In this document: positions 55,670 through 64,000 of the stretch, one piece after another
How the letters are laid out: each line of letters opens with the position of its first letter
How positions within the stretch are numbered: position 1 is the first letter of the stretch
NCBI RefSeq assembly: GCF_015291625.1
Contig: NZ_CP030047.1
Location: 6,634,001-6,698,000, forward strand
Origin: Bradyrhizobium sp. CCBAU 53421
Lineage (GTDB): Bacteria > Pseudomonadota > Alphaproteobacteria > Rhizobiales > Xanthobacteraceae
DNA: 64,000 nt
Direction: 5' to 3'
Translations under genes and position numbers: made by a program
Notes under the pieces: generated by a model
What the model saw: the letters and a program-made list of their open reading frames with translations, nothing else
The model's database searches: none
Told to the model about the DNA's origin: nothing

Positions 55670-56893
55670 ATGAACGGGCACGCCCAAGAGCTGGCTGACG
55701 GCTTCGACCTGGAAAAGCTGACGCCGGAGTTCTACGCCAACCCCTACCCGACCTATCGCGCGCTGCGCGAGCACGCACCGGTCAAGCGGCTGCCGAACGG
55801 CTGCTATTTCCTCACCCGCTACGACGACCTGATCGCCGCCTACAAGAACACGAAGACGTTCTCCTCCGACAAGAAGAAGGAGTTCTTGCCGAAATACGGC
55901 AACTCGCTGCTCTACGAGCACCACACGACCAGCCTCGTCTTCAACGACCCGCCGGCGCACACCCGCGTGCGGCGATTGATCATGGGCGCCTTGTCGCCGC
56001 GCGCGATCGCCGGCATGGAGCCCGATCTCATCGCGCTGGTCGACAGCCTGCTCGACCGGATCGAGACCCGCGACCGCTTCGAGCTGATCGGCGACTTCGC
56101 CTCGGCAATTCCGGTCGAGGTGATCGGCAATCTGCTCGACGTGCCGCACGACGAACGCGAACCGCTGCGCGACTGGTCGCTGGCGATCCTGGGCGCGCTG
56201 GAGCCCGTGATCGGCAAGGAGGCGTTCGACCGCGGCAATGACGCGGTGAAGGATTTCCTCGCCTATCTCGAAACCCTGGTCGAACGCCGCCGCGCCAAGC
56301 CGGGCAATCCCGAACGCGACGTGCTGACCCGGCTGATCCAGGGTGAGGACAATGGCGAGCGGCTGACCGCGAAGGAATTGCTGCACAACTGCATCTTCCT
56401 GCTCAACGCCGGCCACGAGACCACGACCAACCTGATCGGCAACGGGCTTATGACGCTCACCCAATATCCCGATGAGAAGCAGCGGCTGCTCGCGCAGCCT
56501 GATCTGATCAAGACCGCGGTCGAGGAGATGCTGCGCTACGAGAGCTCGAACCAGCTCGGCAACCGCATGATCGTCGAGGAGACCGAGCTCGGCGGGATCA
56601 AGATGCCCCCCGGCACGCTGGTCACGCTGTGCATCGGCGCCGCCAACCGCGACCCCGCACAATTCCCCAATCCCGAAGGCTTCGACGTCGCACGCACGCC
56701 GAACCGTCACCTCGCCTTCGGCACCGGCGCGCATCAATGCGCGGGGATGGCGCTGGCGCGGCTCGAAGGCGCCATTGCGATTTCGCGCTTCCTGGCACGC
56801 TTCCCGAACTACGCGCTCGACGGCGAGCCGGTGCGCGGCGGCCGGGTGCGCTTCCGCGGCTTCCTCAGCGTGCCCTGCAGCATCAACGCATAG
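55670..56893 (+). CDS. cytochrome P450 (bacterial class I type)
   Basis: A 407-residue soluble P450. The I-helix is AGHETTTNLIGNG (from 247), ExxR is at 286-289 (EEMLRYE), and the haem loop FGTGAHQCAGMALARLE places the ligand at Cys358. It needs a ferredoxin and reductase, which are not encoded nearby. The start ATG at 55670 is preferred; upstream in-frame sequence is unlike P450s and passes through the divergent promoter region. Confidence 0.93.
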   Translation: MNGHAQELADGFDLEKLTPEFYANPYPTYRALREHAPVKRLPNGCYFLTRYDDLIAAYKNTKTFSSDKKKEFLPKYGNSLLYEHHTTSLVFNDPPAHTRVRRLIMGALSPRAIAGMEPDLIALVDSLLDRIETRDRFELIGDFASAIPVEVIGNLLDVPHDEREPLRDWSLAILGALEPVIGKEAFDRGNDAVKDFLAYLETLVERRRAKPGNPERDVLTRLIQGEDNGERLTAKELLHNCIFLLNAGHETTTNLIGNGLMTLTQYPDEKQRLLAQPDLIKTAVEEMLRYESSNQLGNRMIVEETELGGIKMPPGTLVTLCIGAANRDPAQFPNPEGFDVARTPNRHLAFGTGAHQCAGMALARLEGAIAISRFLARFPNYALDGEPVRGGRVRFRGFLSVPCSINA

Positions 56894-57015
56894 CGAGCAT
56901 TGTCCCCTGCGAATTTGGCCGGTGACCCTACTTCCCTGTGGAGGAACTGATGCCCAAATCAGTTGCGAGGCGCGCATTGATGTAATGTGGTGCGCGACAG
57001 CGGGAGTGACGCAGG

Positions 57016-58230
57016 ATGAGTCCATCGGTCACTGATCTCCTCGCAACCGAAGCGCGGTTCGGCACCTACAATTACGAGCCGATCGGGGTCGTGCTGTCCC
57101 GCGGCGAAGGCATCTGGGTCTGGGACACCGACGGCAACCGGTATCTCGACTGCCTCTCCGCCTATTCGGCGGTGAGTCAGGGCCACTGTCATCCGAAGAT
57201 CCTGGCAGCAATGATCGAGCAGGCGCGTCGGCTGACGCTGACCTCGCGCGCCTTCCACAACGACCAGCTCGCTCCGTTCTACCGCGAGCTCGCGGAGCTG
57301 ACCGGCTCGCACAAGGTGCTGCCGATGAACAGCGGCGCCGAGGCGGTGGAGAGCGCGATCAAGTCGGTGCGCAAATGGGCCTATGAGGTCAAGGGCGTGC
57401 CGGACGGGCAGGCCGAGATCATCGTCTGCGCCAATAATTTTCACGGACGCACGCTCGGCATCGTCGGCTTCTCGACCGACCCGGGATCGCGCGACCATTT
57501 CGGCCCGTTCGCGCCAGGCTTCAAGATCATCCCGTTCGGCGATGCCGCGGCACTCGAGCAGGCGATCACGCCGAACACCGCGGCCTTCCTGGTCGAGCCG
57601 GTCCAGGGTGAAGCCGGCGTCATCATTCCCCCGCCGGGCTATTTCGCCCGCGTGCGCGAGCTGTGCACGGCGCGCAACGTGATGCTCGTGCTCGACGAGA
57701 TCCAGACCGGGCTCGGCCGAACCGGCAAGCTGCTCGCCGAGCAGCACGAGGGCATCGAGGCCGACGTGACGCTGCTCGGCAAGGCGCTGTCGGGCGGCTT
57801 CTATCCGGTGTCGGCGGTGCTCTCGAACAATGCCGTGCTCGGCACGCTGCGGCCGGGCCAGCACGGTTCGACCTTCGGCGGCAACCCGTTGGCCTGCGCG
57901 GTGGCACGCGCAGCGCTGCGGGTGCTGGTCGAGGAAGGGATGATCGAGAACGCGGCGCAACAGGGTGCGCGCTTTCTCGCCGGACTGCAGGACATCCGCG
58001 CCAACGTCATCCGCGAGGTGCGCGGGCGCGGTCTGATGCTGGCGATCGAACTCCACCCGGAAGCCGGCGGCGCCCGCCGCTACTGCCTGGCGCTGCAAGC
58101 ACGTGGCATCCTCGCCAAGGATACCCACGAGCACACCATCCGCATCGCCCCGCCGCTGGTGATCACGGCCGACCAAGTCGACTGGGCGCTGGAGCGGATC
58201 ACGGCTGTCCTGACCCAGGATGTTTCCTGA
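57016..58230 (+). CDS. rocD: ornithine--oxo-acid aminotransferase
   Basis: A 404-residue class-III PLP aminotransferase. The PLP lysine is Lys256 in LLGKALSGG and the ring-nitrogen aspartate is Asp227 in [36 protein letters not shown] and [12 protein letters not shown] match ornithine aminotransferases, which convert ornithine and 2-oxoglutarate to glutamate semialdehyde and glutamate. It starts 122 bp after the P450 gene in the same direction. Confidence 0.93.
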   Translation: MSPSVTDLLATEARFGTYNYEPIGVVLSRGEGIWVWDTDGNRYLDCLSAYSAVSQGHCHPKILAAMIEQARRLTLTSRAFHNDQLAPFYRELAELTGSHKVLPMNSGAEAVESAIKSVRKWAYEVKGVPDGQAEIIVCANNFHGRTLGIVGFSTDPGSRDHFGPFAPGFKIIPFGDAAALEQAITPNTAAFLVEPVQGEAGVIIPPPGYFARVRELCTARNVMLVLDEIQTGLGRTGKLLAEQHEGIEADVTLLGKALSGGFYPVSAVLSNNAVLGTLRPGQHGSTFGGNPLACAVARAALRVLVEEGMIENAAQQGARFLAGLQDIRANVIREVRGRGLMLAIELHPEAGGARRYCLALQARGILAKDTHEHTIRIAPPLVITADQVDWALERITAVLTQDVS

Positions 58231-58337
58231 CGGTTCCCTGCGTCGGAGGACCGCACCGCCGGCTACGGCCAACAAGAACGATTTCGACGTCTGTGCGTTG
58301 AAGCTCTACGGGCAGGAATGGACGGAGAGCCACGCTC

Positions 58338-60164
58338 ATGCCTCCCCGCGGGATCTACTTGGCTGTACTTTTCGTTGGTGCCGCGATGCTCGCGGCGAGC
58401 GGCGCGGCCGCCCAACCACAACACATAAAGGGTGGAGCGCCAGCAGCGGCGGCACGTCCCGCCGCGCCGCCAGCGATGGCGCGTCCTTCCGCGCCGATGG
58501 TGCACGCCGCCCCGCCTGCAATGGCAAGACCGCCTGCAATGACTCGGCCGGCCGCACCTGCGTTCCATGCCCCGCAGCGACCGGCGATGGCGCCGCGCCC
58601 GGCGCCGCATTTCGCCGCTCCATCACCGCGCCAGGCTCCCCATATCACCGCGCCACGCGTTGCAACGCATCGACCCGAATTCCGTCGTGGGGCACCGCCG
58701 CAGCGCCCTGCTCCCCATGTGGCCGCGCCATCGCGCCCGAGCCCACCGTCGCGCTTGAGCGAACGGCCGTCGCCGACCGATCGAATTCAACAGCGCGCGC
58801 AGCAGCGGCAGCAGCTCACCCAGCAACACCAGCAGGCCGCGCAGCAGCGACAGCGTGACACGCTCTCGCGCCAGACCGCGGAGCGGCAAACCCGGATCGA
58901 TCGCCTGCAGCAACGCGTGCAGCAGCTGCAGTCGCAGAATGTCCAGGGCGCACGCGCGCAGCGCGTCCACGACCGTGCCCTGCAGGCGCAGAACCGCCTG
59001 CTGCAGCGCGAGCAGCGCTCACAGCAAGCCGATCTTTCCCGGCAGCAGCGATTGGGGCCGGCAGCGACGGTCGGGGCCGCCACCGCGACCACGGCAGCGA
59101 CGCAGGCGGCCCAGCGCGAGCGATTTGCCGCACGCTTCCGCGAGCAGGCGGGCGCGCAAGACCAGGCGGCGCTTGCGGCGCGCCAAGGCGGCTGGGCGCC
59201 CCGGAATGCCTGGCGGCGCGGCCACCGCGCGGCGTTCGTGGCATGGCTTGGCCCGGTGTTCCTGCCTTACGCCTATTCAGACATCTTCGACTACACGTTC
59301 TGGTCCTATGCCTACGAGCCCGGCTATTGGGCCTATGCCTATGACGACTTCGTCGACACCGTGTTCTGGGACACCAACAGTCCTTACTCCGCCTATGCCA
59401 GCATTGAGCCCGGCGATTATCCGGCGACCGCAGGCCGCGCTCGATCCCGTCAACGCGCCGATACGAGCCCGCTGGCCATCAAGCAGCTGTGCGGTGAACC
59501 GGACAAGGGCGTCACGGCCTGGCCGCTTGCCGACATCGCGCGGGCGGTACGGCCGAGCCAGCAGCAGCGCGCCTTGCTGGACGACCTGAAGACATCAGCG
59601 GCGGAGGCTGCCAATGTCTTCAAGGACACTTGCACCGACAGCTATGCCATGACGCCAACCGGTCGCTTGCGGTCGATGCTGAACCGCATCAGCGCGACGC
59701 TCGAGGCGATCAAGATCGTGCGGCCCGCCCTGGAGAATTTCTACAGCTCACTCAGCGACGAACAGCAGGCCCGCTTCAATGCGCTCGGTCCACATGTCGG
59801 CGAGCGTTCGCCGCAACAGCAGGAAGCGACCGCGCAATCCGGCAATTGCGGCGATTCGAAATCCGACCTGGCCCGATTGCCGATCAACCGGATCGAGGCC
59901 TCGCTTCATCCGGCGGGCAAGCAGAAGGAAGCGCTCGATCGCTTGAGCGACGCGACCACAAGGGCCATTGCGGACCTGCAGGCGGCCTGCCCGAACGACG
60001 TGCCGCTGACCCCGGTCGGCCGGCTGGAGGCGATGCAGCATCGGCTCGAGGCCATGCAGAAGGCCGCGCAGCTGATCGAGCCCGCGCTGGACAAGTTCTA
60101 CGCCACGCTGAGCAGCGAGCAGAAGGCACGCTTCAACACGCTGCAGCAGGTCGCGAGCCCCTGA
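58338..60164 (+). CDS. secreted Ala/Pro- and Gln-rich protein with two Spy/CpxP-like LTxxQ-type repeats
   Basis: A 608-residue exported protein. A signal peptide covers about residues 1-25. A proline/alanine-rich stretch (about 30-145) is followed by a glutamine/arginine-rich coiled region (about 150-290) and an aromatic-rich linker (FDYTFWSYAYEPGYWAYAY). The C-terminal half has two similar units, each with two cysteines and ending in LENFYSSLSDEQQARFNAL or LDKFYATLSSEQKARFNTL, like Spy/CpxP-type periplasmic proteins. Function unknown; a periplasmic chaperone or stress role is a guess. Confidence 0.8.
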   Translation: MPPRGIYLAVLFVGAAMLAASGAAAQPQHIKGGAPAAAARPAAPPAMARPSAPMVHAAPPAMARPPAMTRPAAPAFHAPQRPAMAPRPAPHFAAPSPRQAPHITAPRVATHRPEFRRGAPPQRPAPHVAAPSRPSPPSRLSERPSPTDRIQQRAQQRQQLTQQHQQAAQQRQRDTLSRQTAERQTRIDRLQQRVQQLQSQNVQGARAQRVHDRALQAQNRLLQREQRSQQADLSRQQRLGPAATVGAATATTAATQAAQRERFAARFREQAGAQDQAALAARQGGWAPRNAWRRGHRAAFVAWLGPVFLPYAYSDIFDYTFWSYAYEPGYWAYAYDDFVDTVFWDTNSPYSAYASIEPGDYPATAGRARSRQRADTSPLAIKQLCGEPDKGVTAWPLADIARAVRPSQQQRALLDDLKTSAAEAANVFKDTCTDSYAMTPTGRLRSMLNRISATLEAIKIVRPALENFYSSLSDEQQARFNALGPHVGERSPQQQEATAQSGNCGDSKSDLARLPINRIEASLHPAGKQKEALDRLSDATTRAIADLQAACPNDVPLTPVGRLEAMQHRLEAMQKAAQLIEPALDKFYATLSSEQKARFNTLQQVASP

Positions 60165-60290
60165 GGCCGCCGGCCTGCGATCTTGACGCCCCGATGCGCG
60201 CGACACCGGTCCCCCGTCTTGCCTTTGCGGCCGCCGCACAGCAATGTTCGGCACCGGCATCCCGATGCCGTGTCGAATGACGGGGCAGGA

Positions 60291-60983
60291 ATGAAACGCA
60301 GTTGGACGAGTATCGGCGAGCTGCGCGAGCGCTGGGGCGATTCCCTGCTGACCGTGCTCACTGTCCTGATCATGATCATGATGTTCGTGATAGCGCCGCT
60401 CCAAGCCCTCGGCCTGTTCGAATTCCAGATCTTCGAGCTGCTGCTCGCGCTGTTCCTCGTCGGCGGCGTGTTCCTGATGTCGGGAAGCGCAATCGCGGTC
60501 ACCGCGATGCTGGTTGCGCTTGCCATGATCGTCACGGGCGGAGTCCTGAGGCTGCATTCGCCCTCGATCCTCGACCTCAATCTGTTCGCCGGCTCGTGGC
60601 TGATCGTCGGCATCACCCTCGCCGTGACGGTGGCTCGCGCGACGTTTGCGCCGGGCCGCGTCACCTATCACCGCGTGATCGGCGCCGTCTTGCTCTATCT
60701 CTCCGTTGCCGTGATCTTCTCGGCACTCTACACCTTCATCGGCACGCTGCTGCCGAACGCCTTTTCCGGGATGAAGATGGAGGACAGTCCGGCGCTGGCG
60801 AACCAGCTGATCTATTTCAGCTTCATGACGCTGACGACCACCGGCTATGGCGACGTCGCCCCGCTGCACCCGATCGCACGCAGCCTGTGCAATCTCGAGG
60901 CGATCTTCGGCCAGCTCTATCCCGCAACGCTGCTGGCGCGGCTCGTCACGCTCGAGATCACGCACAGCGATCAGGATTCGTGA
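60291..60983 (+). CDS. potassium channel-like membrane protein
   Basis: A 230-residue membrane protein with about five to six hydrophobic segments and the selectivity filter TTTGYGD (182-188) in a pore loop before the last helix. It has no arginine-rich voltage sensor and no cytoplasmic nucleotide-binding domain. Start ATG 60291 follows GGGGCAGGA. It ends 24 bp before the convergent dehydrogenase gene. Confidence 0.85.
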   Translation: MKRSWTSIGELRERWGDSLLTVLTVLIMIMMFVIAPLQALGLFEFQIFELLLALFLVGGVFLMSGSAIAVTAMLVALAMIVTGGVLRLHSPSILDLNLFAGSWLIVGITLAVTVARATFAPGRVTYHRVIGAVLLYLSVAVIFSALYTFIGTLLPNAFSGMKMEDSPALANQLIYFSFMTLTTTGYGDVAPLHPIARSLCNLEAIFGQLYPATLLARLVTLEITHSDQDS

Positions 60984-60994
60984 GCGCGATGCAG

Positions 60995-61012
60995 GATAGC
61001 CGGGCGGCTATC
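60995..61012. terminator. hairpin between convergent genes
   Basis: GATAGCC-GGGC-GGCTATC is a perfect 7-bp stem with a 4-nt loop. It lies after the channel stop and over the dehydrogenase stop codon. It lacks U-tracts, so its strength is uncertain. Confidence 0.45.
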
Positions 61013-62153
61013 TGAACCGCAGGTTTGCGCGAGAGAGCTGGCTGATCGAGGAGCACCCCATCAACCGCATGTCCCGCACCAGCTCCGCCTGCAAGAGACC
61101 AAGCGCCCGCTCGACTCCGGCCTGGCCGGCCGATGCCAGTGGATAGAGATAGAAGCGTCCAAGGCCGACGGCCTTGGCGCCCAGCGACAGCGCCTTGAGC
61201 ACATGGCTGCCCCGCTTGATGCCGCCGTCCATCATCACGTCGATCCGGTCGCCCACGGCATCGACGATCTCGGCGAGTTGATCGAACGCCGCCCGCGAGC
61301 CATCGAGCTGCCGGCCGCCGTGATTGGACAGGATGATGCCGGTGCAGCCGATCTCGACCGCGCGTTTGGCATCGTCCACCGACATGACGCCCTTCAGGCA
61401 GAACTGGCCATTCCACTGCCGGACCATTTGCGCGACGTCGTCCCACGTCATGGCCGGATCGAGCATTTCGGTGAAATAGCGCCCGATCGACATGGTGCCG
61501 CCGCCCATGTCGACATGCTCATCCAGCTGCGGCAGCTTGAAGCTCTCATGGGTGACATAGTTGATGGCCCACGCAGGCTTGATGGCGAATTGCAGCATGC
61601 CGCCGAGCGTGAGCCGGAAAGGAATCGAAAACCCGGTCCTCAGGTCGCGCTCGCGATTGCCGCCGGTGATGCTGTCGACCGTTAGCATCATCACGTCGAC
61701 GCCGGCCTGCTTGGCGCGCTGCATCATCGCCGTGTTCAGGCCGCGGTCCCGGTGGAAATAGAACTGGTAGACCTGCGGCGTCGCGTAGGCCTTGCGCAAT
61801 TCCTCGAGGCTCACGGTGCCGAGCGAGGACACGCCGAACATCGTACCGAATTTCGAAGCCGCGGCAGCGACGGCCCGTTCGCCCTGATGATGAAACAGCC
61901 GCTGCAGCGCGGTCGGCGAACAATAGAATGGCGTCGCCAGCTTCTGCCCCATCACGGTGACCGAGAGATCGACGTTCTCCACGCCGCGCAGGACGTTGGG
62001 CACCAGGTCGCAACGCTCGAAGCTCGCGGTGTTCTGCCGAAGCGTCGCCTCATCGTCCGCTCCGCCGTCGATGTAATCGAAGATCGGCCCCGGAAGCCGC
62101 CGCCGCGCCAGCTCGCGAAAGTCATGGAAATTGTGGCAATGGCTCAAGCGCAT
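61008..62153 (-). CDS. FMN-dependent alpha-hydroxyacid dehydrogenase (L-lactate dehydrogenase-like)
   Basis: A 381-residue TIM-barrel flavoenzyme. The active site SNHGGRQLDG gives the catalytic His278 and Arg281, and Lys254 contacts FMN. DYIDGGADDEATLRQN is the family N-terminal block. It oxidises an L-2-hydroxy acid such as lactate or mandelate to the 2-oxo acid. It is 114 bp downstream of the isomerase gene on the same strand. Confidence 0.92.
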   Translation of the reverse strand: MRLSHCHNFHDFRELARRRLPGPIFDYIDGGADDEATLRQNTASFERCDLVPNVLRGVENVDLSVTVMGQKLATPFYCSPTALQRLFHHQGERAVAAAASKFGTMFGVSSLGTVSLEELRKAYATPQVYQFYFHRDRGLNTAMMQRAKQAGVDVMMLTVDSITGGNRERDLRTGFSIPFRLTLGGMLQFAIKPAWAINYVTHESFKLPQLDEHVDMGGGTMSIGRYFTEMLDPAMTWDDVAQMVRQWNGQFCLKGVMSVDDAKRAVEIGCTGIILSNHGGRQLDGSRAAFDQLAEIVDAVGDRIDVMMDGGIKRGSHVLKALSLGAKAVGLGRFYLYPLASAGQAGVERALGLLQAELVRDMRLMGCSSISQLSRANLRFR

Positions 62154-62267
62154 GTCGTGCTCCGAAGGTCCGGACCGCGGCGTTCGACGGCCCCCAATTG
62201 CCGTTCACACCCACAGCCTCCGGAATAACGGGCATGCTTCGCCTTGTCCACCGAACCTGCCGTTGGG

Positions 62268-63131
62268 TCAGACCACCGAACGGTGCCGTTCGATGCAGGT
62301 CCGCAGCACCTCGTCCAGCGGCCGGCTCCACCAGTCGTTCGAGAAGATCTCGATCTCCGAATAGCCGGCAAATCCCTGCGCCTCGACCATCGCGCGCACC
62401 GACTTGATGTCGATCACGCCGTCACCCATCATGCCGCGGTCGTTGAGGATGTCCCTGGTCGGCACCAGCCAGTCGCAGACGTGGAACGCGAGCAGCCGGT
62501 CCTTGCCGGCGCGCGCGATCTGGCTCTTCAGCTCCGGATCCCACCAGATGTGATAGACGTCGAGCGCGACGCCGATCGCGCCAGTGCGGCCGGGATCGAG
62601 CGCATCGCAGATGTCGAGCGCGTGCTTCGTGGTGTTCACGCAGGCACGGTCGGCCGCATAGGCCGGATGCAGCGGCTCGATCGCGAGCGGAAGCTTTGCC
62701 TGTTTCGCATAGTCCAGCAGCTCGGCGATGCCGTCATGGACCTGATGGCGCGCTGCCGCGATGTCCCTGGACGCCGCGCTGCCCGGCCGCGAATATTGCG
62801 GCAGGCCGCCGACCACGAGCACGATGCAGGAGGCACCGAGCGCGGCCGCCTCGTCGACCGCGCGGCGGTTGTCGTCGCGCGCTTCGCTGCGATGCGCATC
62901 ATCCGCCGTGAACATGCCACCGCGGCAATAGCCGGATAGATCGAGCCCGGCATCCTTCACCGCACGCGCAGCGCGGTCGAGGCCGACGGCTGCGACCTGG
63001 TCACGCCAGGGATCGATGGCGCGGATGCCGTGACGCGCGCAGGCCTCGATGATGGCGAGGAGATCGCCCTGCTTGCGGACGGTCGCCGTGTTCAGCGACA
63101 GCCAGCGGTGATCGTTGGAGAAGTCGCGCAT
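62268..63131 (-). CDS. sugar phosphate isomerase/epimerase (xylose isomerase-like TIM barrel)
   Basis: A 287-residue TIM barrel of the AP-endonuclease-2/IolE-like family, with LPLAIEPLHPAYAADRACVN, GVALDVYHIWWDPEL, and HVCDWLVPTRDILNDRGMMGDGVID providing metal ligands. The exact sugar or cyclitol is unknown. The ATG at 63131 overlaps the upstream stop by 1 bp (TGATG), so it is co-translated with the DUF993 gene. A longer reading lies inside that gene and was rejected. Confidence 0.9.
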   Translation of the reverse strand: MRDFSNDHRWLSLNTATVRKQGDLLAIIEACARHGIRAIDPWRDQVAAVGLDRAARAVKDAGLDLSGYCRGGMFTADDAHRSEARDDNRRAVDEAAALGASCIVLVVGGLPQYSRPGSAASRDIAAARHQVHDGIAELLDYAKQAKLPLAIEPLHPAYAADRACVNTTKHALDICDALDPGRTGAIGVALDVYHIWWDPELKSQIARAGKDRLLAFHVCDWLVPTRDILNDRGMMGDGVIDIKSVRAMVEAQGFAGYSEIEIFSNDWWSRPLDEVLRTCIERHRSVV

Positions 63132-64000
63132 CAGGCGTCGATACCTCGGGTGGCCAGGATCGTCGTCATCCGGCGCGTCGCGAGCTCCGGATTGGCGAGC
63201 AGTCCCGCCTGGTCGGCGAGCCGGAACAGCTCGGCGAGATGCAGGGTCGAGCGCGCACTCTCCTGTCCGCCGACCATCGTGAAGTGATCCTGGTGCCCGT
63301 TGAGGTAGGCCATGAACACGATGCCGGTCTTGTAGAAGCGGGTCGGCGCCTTGAAGATGTGGCGCGACAGCGGCACCGTTGGTCCCAGCACGTCGTGGAA
63401 GCCGGCCTCGTCGCCCGCAGCGAGCCGCGACAGTGCGTAGGACGCCGCGGGCGCGATCGCGTCGAAGATGCCGAGCAGCGCATGGGAAAATCCCTTGTCG
63501 TCGCCCGCGATCAGCTCCGCGTAGTTGAAGTCGTCGCCGGTGTACATCTTCACGCGCGGATCGAGCCGCCGCCGCATGTCGATCTCGCGCTGCTTGTCGA
63601 GCAGCGACACCTTGACGCCATCGACCTTGGCCGCATCGGCGTTGATGATCGCGACCGCCGTGTCCATCGCCTTGTCGAGATCGGCGGAGCCCCAATAGCC
63701 TGACAGCGCCGGATCGAACATGTCGCCGAGCCAGTGGATGATCACGGGCTCGCGGACCTGCGACAGCACGCGGTCATATACCTTGGCGTAATCCTCCACA
63801 TTCCTGCCGAGCTTGGCCAGCGCGCGCGAGGCCATCAGGATGATGCGGCCGCCGGCCTTTTCGACCGCCGCGATCTGCTCCTCATAGGCACGGATCACGT
63901 CGTCGATCGACCTGGCATCTTCCACCGCGAGGTGGTCGGTGCCGGCGCCGGAGAACACCAGCGCGCTACCCTTGGCCTTTGCCGCGTTCACCGAGCGCTG
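63131..64000 (-). CDS. DUF993 family protein, dihydrodipicolinate synthase-like, partial
   Basis: The frame is open to the right edge, so the N terminus is missing. About 289 residues are seen, starting QRSVNAAKAKGSALVFSGAGTDHL. The DUF993 family is related to TIM-barrel aldolases of the DapA type; IHWLGDMFDPALSGYWGS and KMYTGDDFNYAEL are typical. It normally sits with a sugar isomerase and an oxidoreductase, as here, in uptake and breakdown of sugar-like compounds. The reaction is not established. Confidence 0.85.
   Translation of the reverse strand, partial: QRSVNAAKAKGSALVFSGAGTDHLAVEDARSIDDVIRAYEEQIAAVEKAGGRIILMASRALAKLGRNVEDYAKVYDRVLSQVREPVIIHWLGDMFDPALSGYWGSADLDKAMDTAVAIINADAAKVDGVKVSLLDKQREIDMRRRLDPRVKMYTGDDFNYAELIAGDDKGFSHALLGIFDAIAPAASYALSRLAAGDEAGFHDVLGPTVPLSRHIFKAPTRFYKTGIVFMAYLNGHQDHFTMVGGQESARSTLHLAELFRLADQAGLLANPELATRRMTTILATRGIDA

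Noticed and set aside
54932..57025. Upstream minus-strand extension of the decarboxylase beta gene to 57025
   Set aside because: The extension crosses the alpha-subunit gene and the antisense of a P450. The family start is ATG 54931, coupled to the alpha stop.
63132..63695. Minus-strand extension of the isomerase gene
   Set aside because: It runs in another frame through the DUF993 gene; ATG 63131 begins the family-like protein.

Overview
The window is high-GC DNA from an alphaproteobacterium. The gene content (phenylacetate operon, polyhydroxyalkanoate genes, many ABC importers, CYP102-type P450), the Liv-type transport and the dispersed palindromic repeats point to a soil Bradyrhizobium or a close relative. 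This assignment is inferred from gene content and repeat style, not from a marker gene. No rRNA, tRNA or CRISPR array was seen.

Layout. (1) 1-7414, minus strand: a phenylacetate degradation operon in the order paaX, paaA, B, C, D, E, paaI, paaK, then an amidase cut by the left edge. It covers activation of phenylacetate to its CoA thioester and ring epoxidation; the later steps (paaG, H, F, J, Z) must lie elsewhere. (2) 7660-12912, minus: a lipase-like hydrolase, a DUF445 membrane protein, a phasin with its own regulated promoter, and a PhaE-like/PhaC/GNAT group for carbon storage. (3) 13094-14622, plus: a second hydrolase and an exported NTF2-like protein. (4) 14818-24625, minus: one long unit of AraC regulator, maleylacetate reductase, hydroxyquinol-type intradiol dioxygenase, TfdB-like flavin monooxygenase and a complete branched-chain-type ABC importer. 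It reads as uptake plus degradation of a phenolic compound through hydroxyquinol. (5) 25618-26727: an IS110-type element inserted in one arm of a palindromic repeat, with a convincing bridge-RNA region in front of its transposase. (6) 26780-33978, minus: CYP102-type fused P450/reductase, epoxide hydrolase, wax ester synthase/DGAT, a lipase-like hydrolase and a DUF6489 protein, which suggests a lipid-modifying set.

(7) 34393-48121, plus: two complete peptide-type ABC importers. The second also carries a gamma-glutamyltransferase-family enzyme and a DUF1028 protein. (8) 48258-54276, minus: a frameshifted deaminase-like gene and a TetR-controlled RND efflux operon without an outer-membrane gene. 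(9) 54341-64000, mixed strands: a split thiamine-diphosphate decarboxylase, a stand-alone P450, ornithine aminotransferase, an unusual secreted repeat protein, a potassium-channel-like protein, an FMN-dependent 2-hydroxyacid dehydrogenase, a TIM-barrel isomerase and a DUF993 protein that runs off the right edge.

Dispersed palindromic repeats of several families sit between genes, including twice inside the paa operon. One family (CGTCATCCTGAG-type ends) occurs four times. The most notable non-coding structures are the IS110 bridge-RNA region, tandem AraC-type sites and a hairpin masking the ribosome binding site at maleylacetate reductase, and a 16-bp palindrome over the -35 box of the phasin gene.
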